Counted from the stretch's first letter, positions 1 through 7,842 are shown. The stretch is 8,339 nt of DNA from Blastocatellia bacterium (GCA_003175865.1 PSRF01000124.1:1-8339), one strand, 5' to 3'. Translations and numbers: made by a program. The notes: generated from the sequence alone by a model not told the origin.

Positions 1-67
1 TGATTGCTGATTAAGTGCTGAGCGCTTTTCTGAATTAGAGCGCTGGCAGCAATCAGCAATCAGCAAT
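1..67. repeat. Intergenic palindrome downstream of the 73-2529 permease
   Basis: An imperfect inverted repeat. The outer arms are a perfect 12-base pair: TGATTGCTGATT at 1-12 and its complement at 51-62. Inner arms continue with GCTGAGCGCT (17-26) against AGCGCTGGCAGC (39-50), which pair except for a two-base irregularity, leaving a loop of about 12 bases. The right side is a heptamer tandem, AGCAATC at 48-54 and 55-61, then AGCAAT at 62-67. The structure starts about 10 bases after the permease stop codon, so it would form a hairpin in the 3' end of that transcript. On the transcribed (minus) strand no T-run follows the stem inside the window, so it is not a classical intrinsic terminator. 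The left end may be cut by the window edge. The 17 bases at 51-67 recur exactly at 7825-7841. Confidence 0.75.
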
Positions 68-72
68 TTCTG

Positions 73-2529
73 TCATTCACATTTCAACGCCACCAACGGA
101 TCAACCTTTGTTGCTCTCCGCGCGGGAAGGTAACACGCCAACATTCCAACGCTGGTTAAAACAACGGCGACGCTGATGAATACCGTCACATCAGTTGGTG
201 CTACCCCAAACAGCAATCCCCTCATCAGACGCGTCGCCGCGAACGCTGCGATCAAGCCAATCGCTTCACCCACGAGAGCTAAGGCGAGTCCTTGTTTAAG
301 TATTAATGTCAGTACATCACGCACCTGAGCACCAAGGGCCATTCGGATTCCCATCTCCTGAGTGCGTTGAGCGACCGAATACGAAATCAATCCGTAAATT
401 CCAACCGCTGCGAGCACTAACGCGAGCACGCCGAATAAACCCATCAACCACATATTGAGGCGCGGTTGTGCGATGCTTTGCGCAAGAAGCTTCTCCATAG
501 TGTTGACATTCGCAATCGGTTGATTGGGATCAATGGACCAAACCGCTTGTCGGAGTGCCGACACTAAAGAGTTTGGATCGCTTTGCGTACGCACCAGCAA
601 CACCATGTCCGCAAGAGGAGCCTGTGATGCCGGAATGTAGTAAGCAGGGTCAGTCTCAGCGCTTAGACCTGCCGACTTGATATTTCTCACGACGCCAATG
701 ATTTGAAAGGAGGTAAATCGTTCGTTCTTCCAGATGCGTGCAGGTGGACTTGGTTTAAGCCGTTGATGCAGTACGTCGTCGTGCGGAAGGTACTGCCTCA
801 CAAAAGCTTCATTGACAATCGCAACTCCCGGGTGGTCCTGATCATCCTGCGGCGTGAACGCGCGACCGCTTACAATCCGCGCTCCAACAGCGCGAAAGTA
901 ATCCGGGCCAACTGGATTGAAGTTGGCTGACTGAGTCTCATCAGGTTGAAGCGGCGCCCGTCCTTCAATCGAAAAGCTGTCGATCCAACTCGCCTCCAAT
1001 GGATGGTCATAGGAAATCGCGGCGGACTGCACACCCGGCAACGCAAGAACGCGTTGAGTCAGTTGGTTGAAGAAGCCGTTAACTTGATCGGGCTCTGCGT
1101 ACTTCGCCCCAGGTAAACTCAAACCGACGGACAAGACATGCTCGGCATTGAAACCAGGATCGACATGTTGTAGCAGCCAAAAACTTTTGACCAAAAGGCC
1201 GGCACTGATCACCAACAACACGGCCATACTGATTTGAAATACCACTAGCAACTGGCGCAGACGCTGGCGACCAGCAGCAATCGATGTTCGTCGTCCCTGT
1301 TCCAGCGCGTGTTGCAGGTCTGTTTTTGAAGCCTGCCAGGCGGGAACGAGACCAAAGAACAAACACGTAAACAGCGATAACAAAAGCGTGAAGCCAAGTA
1401 CTCGCCAATCCAGGTTTACGTCAGTGAGCCGCGGAATTTGTTGAGGCACCAAAACCGGTATAACCGCAGTTCCAAACCGTGCGATGGCGATTCCAACAAC
1501 GGTTCCCAGCAGCGCAAGCAGAGCGCCTTCAAACAGCAGCTGACGCATGATGCGCATTCGTCCTGCACCGAGTGCAGCGCGAATAGCAATCTCTTTGCTG
1601 CGCGTTGCGTGTTGCGCGAGCAGAAGTCCCGCAATGTTTGAGCAAGCGATGAGTAGAACCAGCGCAACACCGGCGAGTAGAGTAAAGAGAGCTGGCTTAA
1701 CGTTGCCAACCAGTTCGTCCATGAATGGCGCGACAATGATGCCTTCTCCCTTGTTTATTGGATATTCCAGCTCGAGCCGGGCAGCAATCGTCTTCATGTC
1801 TTCGCGAGCTTGAGCAATCGTGACGCCAGGTTTGAGTCTGCCAACGACACCGACCACATGGGCGCCTCGCAAATTCGCGAACCATCCGCTGAACGCCATG
1901 GGAACCCAAAACTGTTGCTGGTCCAGTTCGAAAGAGATGTGACCTGAAGTTGTAGGCCACATCGGATAGATACCTCGGGGCATCACTCCGACCACTGTGT
2001 ACGGCTCACCATTGAGCGTAATTGCTTTGTTGATAATGTTCGGGTCCGCCGCGTATCTCCGGCGCCACAAAGAGTCTCCAAGTATGACGACTCGATTCTT
2101 GCCAGCTGCGTATTCTTCTCCCACAAATGCACGACCAATCACCGGGTGAACACCAACAACACCGAAGTAGTTCGAGCTGACGTTCGATCCGAGAATCTGT
2201 TCCGGCTCGCCGTCGCCAGTCAGCGTCATGGTCCATGCGCCGTATGCAGCCATGTCGACAAATGTCGTGTTCTGTGTTTTCCAATCCAGAAAGTTCGCGG
2301 GTGTGGCGCGCCAACGACCATGTTCTGGTACGTTTGCCCACAATGCGACGAGCCGATCAGGATCTGTGTAAGGCAACGGTCGCAACAGCACGGCATTGAC
2401 AACACTGAAGATCGCGCTGTTTGCGCCAATACCGAGCGCCAACGTAATAACCGCCACAACAGTAACGGTCGGATGTTTCAACAACATCCGGGCGCCAAAT
2501 CGAAGATCGTGCGTGATGGTCATGGTCAT
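73..2529 (-). CDS. ADOP-family MacB/FtsX-like permease, complete (818 aa)
   Basis: Inner-membrane permease of the duplicated orphan (ADOP) type; a type VII ABC permease by homology, substrate unknown. Visible order: helix 1 about 20-48 with the family signature LGIGANSAIFSVVNA (32-46); first MacB_PCD-like extracytoplasmic domain about 50-270; helices 2-4 about 279-306, 333-360 and 376-400, with the cytosolic motif EIAIRAALGA at 313-322; second unit with helix 5 about 426-450, extracytoplasmic domain about 452-685, helix 6 about 693-718, motif [14 protein letters not shown] at 721-734, helices 7-8 about 741-768 and 781-803; and the terminal [14 protein letters not shown]. It is the last gene in the row, 212 bases after the 2742-5168 gene. 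Compared with that paralogue it carries extra residues near 188-206 in the first extracytoplasmic domain. It ends ALKCE where two of the other three copies end ALRYE. ATG at 2529 gives MTMTITHDLR; a second ATG six bases on (2523) is equally possible. There is no strong Shine-Dalgarno, only AAAGATTA just upstream. Family assignment is firm; function is inferred. Confidence 0.96.
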   Translation of the reverse strand: MTMTITHDLRFGARMLLKHPTVTVVAVITLALGIGANSAIFSVVNAVLLRPLPYTDPDRLVALWANVPEHGRWRATPANFLDWKTQNTTFVDMAAYGAWTMTLTGDGEPEQILGSNVSSNYFGVVGVHPVIGRAFVGEEYAAGKNRVVILGDSLWRRRYAADPNIINKAITLNGEPYTVVGVMPRGIYPMWPTTSGHISFELDQQQFWVPMAFSGWFANLRGAHVVGVVGRLKPGVTIAQAREDMKTIAARLELEYPINKGEGIIVAPFMDELVGNVKPALFTLLAGVALVLLIACSNIAGLLLAQHATRSKEIAIRAALGAGRMRIMRQLLFEGALLALLGTVVGIAIARFGTAVIPVLVPQQIPRLTDVNLDWRVLGFTLLLSLFTCLFFGLVPAWQASKTDLQHALEQGRRTSIAAGRQRLRQLLVVFQISMAVLLVISAGLLVKSFWLLQHVDPGFNAEHVLSVGLSLPGAKYAEPDQVNGFFNQLTQRVLALPGVQSAAISYDHPLEASWIDSFSIEGRAPLQPDETQSANFNPVGPDYFRAVGARIVSGRAFTPQDDQDHPGVAIVNEAFVRQYLPHDDVLHQRLKPSPPARIWKNERFTSFQIIGVVRNIKSAGLSAETDPAYYIPASQAPLADMVLLVRTQSDPNSLVSALRQAVWSIDPNQPIANVNTMEKLLAQSIAQPRLNMWLMGLFGVLALVLAAVGIYGLISYSVAQRTQEMGIRMALGAQVRDVLTLILKQGLALALVGEAIGLIAAFAATRLMRGLLFGVAPTDVTVFISVAVVLTSVGMLACYLPARRATKVDPLVALKCE

Positions 2530-2538
2530 TAATCTTTA

Positions 2539-2735
2539 ATTTTCAAATTTTGATTCTTGATTGTCTTTCCTCTGCGTTTCCTCTGCGTTCTCTGCGTCTC
2601 TGCGGCGTTTGGTGACTCAAAAAATCAAACCACAGAGACACCGAGGACGCAGAGGAGGCACAGAGCAGCAAGCTGAAGCAAGAACTCTGAACATGCGCCG
2701 CGGTCAAGCTGAATCAACAATCAAAATTCGAAAAT
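2539..2735. repeat. Large nested palindrome filling the gap between two permease genes
   Basis: Outer arms are 24 bases each, 2539-2562 and 2712-2735, complementary at 22 of 24 positions and AT-rich (contain AAATTTTGATT and AATCAAAATT). Inside them sits a second pair of GC-richer arms, 2570-2605 and 2630-2665, complementary at 29 of 36 positions by direct alignment, around a 24-base centre. About 46 bases (2666-2711) on one side are unpaired. The stem base is 9 bases from the ATG of the downstream gene (start 2529) and 6 bases from the stop codon of the upstream gene (stop 2742-2744), so the element fills the gap. It could be a REP/MITE-like dispersed repeat, an RNA structure between two cistrons, or both. 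No transposase-type ends or target-site duplication can be made out. Confidence 0.8.
2570..2604 (+). repeat. CTCTGCGT short tandem repeat, inner arm of the palindrome
   Basis: CTCTGCGT occurs at 2570-2577, 2581-2588 and 2590-2597, followed by CTCTGCG at 2598-2604. The spacing shortens from 11 to 9 to 8 bases. The opposite arm (2630-2665) carries the degenerate complement, with CACAGAG and ACGCAGAG units. From memory, strings of the form CTCTGCGTCTCTGCGG occur in intergenic DNA of many unrelated environmental bacteria and are often mistranslated as small proteins; this needs a database search to confirm. It is not a CRISPR: units are 7-8 bases with almost no spacers. Confidence 0.75.
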
Positions 2736-2741
2736 CAACAA

Positions 2742-5168
2742 TCACCAGTCCCTCAACGCCACCAACGGGTCGACTTTCGTTGCACGGCGCGCAGGTATAT
2801 AGCATGCAGCCAACGCGACAATCGCTAACACCGCGGCGTCGAGGATGAACGTTGATAGATCGGTCGCGCTAACGCCGAACAGCAAACTAGTCATCAACCG
2901 TGTCAGCGCAAACGACGCAACAAGACCCACAGCAATGCCACTCACTGCCAACATGAATCCATTACGCAAGACCATTCTCAAAACGTCACCACCACTTGCT
3001 CCGAGAGCCATGCGTATCCCGATCTCCTGTGTTCGTTGTGAAACGGAGAACGCCATGATCCCGTAAATCCCAATCGCTGCGAGCACCAGTGCTAACGCTG
3101 CGAACATTGCAAACAGAAACATATTGAACCGTCGCGGTGCTACCGAGTCAGCAATCCTTTCTTCCATTGTCAACACGCTCGAGATCGGTTGATCCGGATC
3201 GAGTGACGCGATCTCGCTGCGCAGAACAGAAATAGCGGTCTGAGGATCGGTGTTTGTGCGAATGGTTAAAAACATCGGTGGCACATTGCCGTCAGCGAAC
3301 AGCGGCTGCATCACCGGAACGTAGAACTCAGGCTTCTCTTCAACATCGAGACCTCGATGTCTGACATTGCCGACAATGCCAACGAGTTCGTACCACTTCG
3401 GATTTCGCTTCGAAAATGAAATACGTTTGCCTAAAGCTTCTTCGTTGGGCCAGAACTTTCGCGCTAAAGCCTGGTTGGCAATAAGAACTTGTGGGGTATC
3501 GGGCTGATCGCGTTCGGTAATGTCGCGTCCTTTTAACAAGGCGATGTCCATTGACTGAAAGTAGCCGGCAGTAATGAAACGTATCTGTTCATCCGGATGT
3601 GCCTGCCCTTCGGGAACGTCGCGGCCTTCGATGGTGAAACTTCGGTCGCCGCCACCTCCTCCAAACGGCAGCAAATTAATCGCGCCGACAGATTTCACCT
3701 CCGCTCGGGTATGCAATTTCGCGAACAGTTGTTCGAAGAACGCACGGGTCTTCTCAAACTTGTCGTATTTAGTATCGGGGAGTGCGATTCTCGCGGTCAG
3801 CAATCGAGTAGGTTCGAACCCCGGCTTCACATCCTGCACACGCAGAAAACTCTTAACCATGAGACCAGAACCAATGAGCAGAACAAGCGCAAGCGCAAAC
3901 TCGGAGATCACAAGAACACTGCGTAGCCGAAGGCGTCGTGAAGTCTCAGTGCCGCGACCCGACTCTTTCAACACTTCATTCAAACATGTCTTCGACGCTT
4001 GAAAAGCCGGAGCAAGTCCAAACACTATTCCAGTCAAGACAGACAAGCCGAAGGTGAACAGTACAACTCGAGAGTCGAGTGCAATCTCATCAATGCGAGG
4101 AATACTTTTGGGGATCAATGCCACGAGAACCCTGACGCCCCAGAATGCAGTCACGAGTCCTAAAACTCCTCCGGCTAGCGAAAGCAAGAGACTCTCGGTC
4201 AGAAATTGATGCACAACTCGAACGCGACTTGCCCCCAAAGCAGAGCGAATTGCGATCTCTCTGTGACGCGCAGCAGCATTCGCCAGTCGCAGATGTGCAA
4301 CGTTCGCACATGCAACTGCTAACACCAGACCGACAGCCCCGAGTAATACCAACATGACACGGCGCAGATCGCCAACGAGATCCTCGTGGAGTGAACGAAC
4401 CTGCGCTGTAAACCCATTCGGATAAGTACCGCGATGCTCATTGGACATGCGTGACGTAAGCGCATCGAGGTCAGTTTGTGCTTGTTGCTGAGTTGCGTTG
4501 GGATTGAGGCGCGCAACGACGTTGAGAAAATGTGAACCACGATTGTTTTCTGTCAATAGATCGGGAGCAAGAGCGAGCGGCATCCATACTTCAGTGTCTT
4601 TGCCCGGGTAATGAAACTGCGGTGGCATCACACCGATTACAGTTATTGTGCGTCCATCGAGACTTATCGTTCTGTTGACGATATTTGGATCGGACCCGAA
4701 CCGTCGTTTCCACAATGCGTCGCTGAGTATTGCAACTTGATCTTTTCCAAATTGATCTTCTTCAGGCAGGAATTGTCGACCACGCTGCGGATCAATGCGC
4801 AGCGTTGGGAATAGGTTCGCAGAGACGACGGCGCCACGTAAGCGTTCGGGTTCGCCGACGCCAGTCAGGTTAGAGTCTTGTTCAGCGTAAGCTGCGACCT
4901 GCTCGAAGGTGTGAGTCTGTTCGCGAAAATCTTTGAACTCAGGCGCGGAAATCTCAGTCTCGGCAGTTCCTGTGCGTTGCAGGTTACCCCAGATTGCCAT
5001 CAAGCGTTGCGACTCTGCATAAGGTAACGGTCGCAAAACGATTGCGTTAACGACACTGAACATCGCACTGTTCGCACCAATGCCAAGTGCCAATGTCACA
5101 AGCGCAATCAGCGTAAATGCTGGACGTTTAAGCAGGCTCCTGATTCCGTACCGAATGTCGTTGAACAT
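2742..5168 (-). CDS. ADOP-family MacB/FtsX-like permease, complete (808 aa)
   Basis: Second complete paralogue, numbered here from the ATG at 5168. Helix 1 is about 17-44 with LGIGANSAMFSVVNA at 28-42. The first extracytoplasmic domain is about 46-262, helices 2-4 about 270-296, 323-352 and 366-390, with EIAIRSALGA at 304-313. The second unit has helix 5 about 416-440, extracytoplasmic domain about 442-675, helix 6 about 683-708, [14 protein letters not shown] at 711-724, and helices 7-8 about 731-758 and 771-792. It ends ALRDW instead of the ALRYE seen in two other copies. Helix 2 reads ANVAHLRLAN, with a His and an Arg where the 5258-7696 copy has ANIASLLLAR. A five-glycine run (503-507) lies in the second extracytoplasmic domain. 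Start choice: the frame stays open to a TTG at 5207 (13 more residues), but MFNDIRYGIRSLLKRP at the ATG matches the N-termini of the neighbours. No clear ribosome site marks either start. The gap to the upstream gene's stop is 89 bases. Confidence 0.95.
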   Translation of the reverse strand: MFNDIRYGIRSLLKRPAFTLIALVTLALGIGANSAMFSVVNAIVLRPLPYAESQRLMAIWGNLQRTGTAETEISAPEFKDFREQTHTFEQVAAYAEQDSNLTGVGEPERLRGAVVSANLFPTLRIDPQRGRQFLPEEDQFGKDQVAILSDALWKRRFGSDPNIVNRTISLDGRTITVIGVMPPQFHYPGKDTEVWMPLALAPDLLTENNRGSHFLNVVARLNPNATQQQAQTDLDALTSRMSNEHRGTYPNGFTAQVRSLHEDLVGDLRRVMLVLLGAVGLVLAVACANVAHLRLANAAARHREIAIRSALGASRVRVVHQFLTESLLLSLAGGVLGLVTAFWGVRVLVALIPKSIPRIDEIALDSRVVLFTFGLSVLTGIVFGLAPAFQASKTCLNEVLKESGRGTETSRRLRLRSVLVISEFALALVLLIGSGLMVKSFLRVQDVKPGFEPTRLLTARIALPDTKYDKFEKTRAFFEQLFAKLHTRAEVKSVGAINLLPFGGGGGDRSFTIEGRDVPEGQAHPDEQIRFITAGYFQSMDIALLKGRDITERDQPDTPQVLIANQALARKFWPNEEALGKRISFSKRNPKWYELVGIVGNVRHRGLDVEEKPEFYVPVMQPLFADGNVPPMFLTIRTNTDPQTAISVLRSEIASLDPDQPISSVLTMEERIADSVAPRRFNMFLFAMFAALALVLAAIGIYGIMAFSVSQRTQEIGIRMALGASGGDVLRMVLRNGFMLAVSGIAVGLVASFALTRLMTSLLFGVSATDLSTFILDAAVLAIVALAACYIPARRATKVDPLVALRDW

Positions 5169-5257
5169 ATGAAAAGCCGATTGCAAGTGCCGAATTTTAG
5201 AGGCCAAGAGTCAATCGAAAGAAATTGCTGTGAGGCTGGTGCCTTAGCTTTTGACCG

Positions 5258-7696
5258 TTACTCGTAGCGCAGTGCGGTCATCGGGTCGACCTTCGCCGCA
5301 CGCCTTGCCGGAATCCAACACGCTAACAATGAGACGACCAGCAGCAAGAAAGGTACGCCTACGAATGTCAGCGGATCAGTCGCACCGACCCCGAAGAGCA
5401 AGGACCTCATCAACCGAGTTAAGCCAAACGCCACGAACACGCCAACTGCAACTCCCGGAATCGTCAGAGTCATTCCCTTTTTGATCACAAACCAAAGGAT
5501 CTTCAAAGGACTTGCACCCAATGCGAGACGCACACCGATCTCATTGCGATGCTGAGCGACGAAGTAAGCGAGCACGCCATAGATACCGAGTGATGCAAGG
5601 ATAAGTGCCAGGATCGCAAAGGCCGACAACAAGACCATGCCCATCTGTCGCTGGGCACCTTCTTCACCAAGTAGTTCCGACAATAACGCAACATTAGAAA
5701 TTGGCTGGTCTGGATCGACCGCGTGAACAACACCACGCACACCATCAACAATCGCCATCGGATCGCCGGTGGTCCTGATGGCGAGATCGCGAGGAGCAAA
5801 CCATGGTGCATCATCTACCTGGCTGTGCGGAAAATACATTTCCGCCTTAACTGGTTCATCCAGTCCCATCTGACGGATATCCGCAACCACGCCGACGATC
5901 GAAATCCACGGCACGTCTTCGTTTGGGTCACCAAGTTTGAAACGTCGACCTAAAACCTTTTCACCAGGCCAGTACTGCTTCGCCATCGTCTCGTTGATGA
6001 TCGCGACTTTCATTGATTGCGCGTTGTCGTGTTCATCAAAGTAACGGCCCTGACGCAACGCGATGTTCAGCGTTTTGAGATAGTCAGCACTGATCTGACG
6101 ATGGTTCGCATCGTATGCCATCCCTGGAATCGGGTTCTTCAGACCCTCTGGGTAGAAACCATTAGTGCCACCTTTCCAGGCTAGTGGCACTGACGTCGTA
6201 TAACCCGAGGACACAACTCCCGGCAGACTCTGCACGCGTTCAAGTACCTGTTGATAAAAGATTGATCGATGGGTCGTGTCTTTGTATTTGGTGCGTGGAA
6301 GTTGCGTTCTTAGGGTTAGTACTTTTTCTGGTTGAATGACTGAATACTGATTGAACAAACCAAAGAGTGTTTGAATTAGTAATCCCGCGCCCACCAATAG
6401 GACCAGCGATAACGCAACTTCCATCACGACAGTAGCGCTGCGCAGCTTTGCTCCGCTCACTGATGCGCCACGACCACCACTCTGTTTCAGCGCTTCATTC
6501 AGATCTACTCGCGCCGCGTGGAGAGCAGGTGCTAAACCAAACACCACGCCTGTGACGATTGAAACGCCAAGTGCAAAGAGCAGCACTGTTCCGTCGAGTT
6601 TGAGGTTAGTCGACAGCGTTAGTCCGACTGGGATCAACTTTTCGAGAAAGCTAAAGCTGAAATATGCGAGTAATAGTCCAAGCAAACCACCGGCAAGTGA
6701 GAGGATCAGACTTTCGGTCAACAACTGTCGGACAATGCGAACTCGGCTTGCACCTAATGCTGTCTTTACAGCGATCTCCCGCCGCCGACCAGCAGCGCGC
6801 GCTAACAGAAGACTGGCGATATTCGCACACGCAATCAGTAACACGAATGAAACAGCTACCAGCAACACCAGCAATGAGAGTTTGACATCGCCTGCAAGCT
6901 GTTCACGCATCGGGAGCACCACTGCGCCGAGTTTTCCATCGAAGGTCTCTGCAACGTGGTCCTTAGAGATGTTACGCATGACTGCGTTCATATCTGCTTG
7001 CGCTTGTTTGAGCGTCACACCAGACTTTAAGCGGGCGACAACGTTCAGAAAATGCGAACCACGTTGCGTCAGATCCTCAGGCGTAAAAGCAATCGGAACC
7101 CACAGCTTCTCTTCTTTGTCGATGAACTGAAAACCGCGAGGCATTACGCCGATGACAGTGTATTTCTCGCCGTTGAGCTGGATACTTGAATTCACTATTG
7201 CGCGGTCACTGCCATAGCGACTCTGCCAAAGCGCATAGCTAATGATGGCGACATTGGGCGCACCGGGTTTGTCATCCTCTGCAGTGAAAGTGCGACCAAT
7301 AAAAGGTTGGACGCCGAGGAGAGGCAAAAAATTGTACGTCAGCTTACGCGCATCAACATGTTCGGGTTCACCATCACCAGTGATGTTGAAGTTGGTGGAC
7401 GCCGAAGCTGCCATATCTTCAAACGATCTGTTCTGAGTTTTCCAATCAACATAGTTCGCGGTTGCAGGTGTATTGCGAGGAAAACCTGCGAAAGAGGCTT
7501 CCTCCCAAATCATCACGAGGCGTTCTGGATCACGAAACTTCAGCGGCTTGAGAAGGACAGCATTAACGACGCTGAAGATCGCGGCGTTTGCACCGATGCC
7601 AAGTGCCAACGTCAGAACTGCAATCGTTGTAAAGCCGGGCCATTTCAGGAGGCTGCGGACGGCGTAACGGATGTCTTTGAAGAGGAGGTCCATCAT
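5258..7696 (-). CDS. ADOP-family MacB/FtsX-like permease, complete (812 aa)
   Basis: Third complete paralogue. Helix 1 is about 21-48 with LGIGANAAIFSVVNA at 32-46; first extracytoplasmic domain about 50-268; helices 2-4 about 273-300, 327-355 and 369-393, with EIAVKTALGA at 307-316. Second unit: helix 5 about 420-445, extracytoplasmic domain about 447-680, helix 6 about 687-713, helices 7-8 about 733-760 and 774-795, and terminal PARRAAKVDPMTALRYE. Its second cytosolic motif is QHRNEIGVRLALGA (715-728), where the other three copies have QRTQE(I/M)GIRMALGA. Start choice: the frame is open upstream to 7927, which would add 77 residues, but that extension is translated from the intergenic palindrome and then overlaps the neighbouring gene's 3' end in another frame. 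The adjacent ATG codons at 7694-7696 and 7691-7693 begin MMDLLFKDIRYAVRSLLK, which fits the family N-terminus. The region before the ATG is A-rich (AAAAATAAGA) with no strong Shine-Dalgarno. Confidence 0.96.
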   Translation of the reverse strand: MMDLLFKDIRYAVRSLLKWPGFTTIAVLTLALGIGANAAIFSVVNAVLLKPLKFRDPERLVMIWEEASFAGFPRNTPATANYVDWKTQNRSFEDMAASASTNFNITGDGEPEHVDARKLTYNFLPLLGVQPFIGRTFTAEDDKPGAPNVAIISYALWQSRYGSDRAIVNSSIQLNGEKYTVIGVMPRGFQFIDKEEKLWVPIAFTPEDLTQRGSHFLNVVARLKSGVTLKQAQADMNAVMRNISKDHVAETFDGKLGAVVLPMREQLAGDVKLSLLVLLVAVSFVLLIACANIASLLLARAAGRRREIAVKTALGASRVRIVRQLLTESLILSLAGGLLGLLLAYFSFSFLEKLIPVGLTLSTNLKLDGTVLLFALGVSIVTGVVFGLAPALHAARVDLNEALKQSGGRGASVSGAKLRSATVVMEVALSLVLLVGAGLLIQTLFGLFNQYSVIQPEKVLTLRTQLPRTKYKDTTHRSIFYQQVLERVQSLPGVVSSGYTTSVPLAWKGGTNGFYPEGLKNPIPGMAYDANHRQISADYLKTLNIALRQGRYFDEHDNAQSMKVAIINETMAKQYWPGEKVLGRRFKLGDPNEDVPWISIVGVVADIRQMGLDEPVKAEMYFPHSQVDDAPWFAPRDLAIRTTGDPMAIVDGVRGVVHAVDPDQPISNVALLSELLGEEGAQRQMGMVLLSAFAILALILASLGIYGVLAYFVAQHRNEIGVRLALGASPLKILWFVIKKGMTLTIPGVAVGVFVAFGLTRLMRSLLFGVGATDPLTFVGVPFLLLVVSLLACWIPARRAAKVDPMTALRYE

Positions 7697-7706
7697 TCTT
7701 ATTTTT

Positions 7707-7842
7707 GATTGCTGATTGCTGATTGGTCTTAGGTCTTTGGCCTTTGGTGTTTGTCTGTGGACGGATCTTTGTTGAGCTGATCGTGAACCAAAACTCAAAA
7801 CAAAGACCCAAAGTCCCAAGACCAAATCAGCAATCAGCAATC
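7707..7842. repeat. Intergenic palindrome between the 7860-8339 and 5258-7696 permease genes
   Basis: The outer arms GATTGCTGATTGCTGATT (7707-7724) and their exact complement (7825-7842) form an 18-base perfect pair. Pairing continues with GGTCTT (7725-7730) against AAGACC (7818-7823) after a one-base bulge (7824), then imperfectly through the CTTTGG-rich left side against the CAAAG-rich right side (7800-7817). The central 45 or so bases are unpaired. The stem base is 10 bases before the ATG of the downstream gene and 17 bases after the stop codon of the upstream gene, so a transcript crossing the gap would carry the hairpin right next to the initiation region. The arms share GATTGCTGATT units with the palindrome at 1-67. 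Confidence 0.8.
7725..7752 (+). repeat. Heptamer tandem repeat GGTCTTT inside the palindrome
   Basis: Four consecutive 7-base units: GGTCTTA (7725-7731), GGTCTTT (7732-7738), GGCCTTT (7739-7745) and GGTGTTT (7746-7752). They directly follow the GATTGCT heptamers (7707-7713, 7714-7720). The other arm shows the degenerate complement at the same period: ACAAAGA (7800-7806), CCCAAAG (7807-7813), TCCCAAG (7814-7820). Seven-base short tandem repeats are known from cyanobacterial genomes; a link to those is not implied. Confidence 0.7.

Noticed and set aside
1..72. Intrinsic terminator after the 73-2529 gene
   Set aside because: A hairpin can form, but no T-run follows on the transcribed strand within the window; kept as a repeat only.
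703..930. Plus-strand 75-codon frame preceded by an apparent AAAGGAGG
   Set aside because: The AAAGGAGG at 706-713 falls just after the proposed ATG, not before it, and the whole frame is antisense to a conserved permease.
2561..2848. Plus-strand reading frame of 95 codons over the CTCTGCGT repeat
   Set aside because: It is translated from the palindrome and then runs antisense into the 3' end of a conserved permease; the protein is low-complexity with no recognisable domain.
3574..4002. Plus-strand 142-codon frame
   Set aside because: Antisense to the 2742-5168 permease and of shadow-like composition.
5169..5257. Promoter or terminator in the gap between the 5258-7696 and 2742-5168 genes
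   Set aside because: A TTGACT is present on the minus strand but no -10 box lies at a usable spacing. The only hairpin seen is a 4-base stem, AGGC/GCCT, with no T-run.
6552..7130. Plus-strand 192-codon frame
   Set aside because: Entirely antisense to the 5258-7696 permease, Ser/Arg/Thr-rich and without motifs; a shadow of conserved coding sequence.
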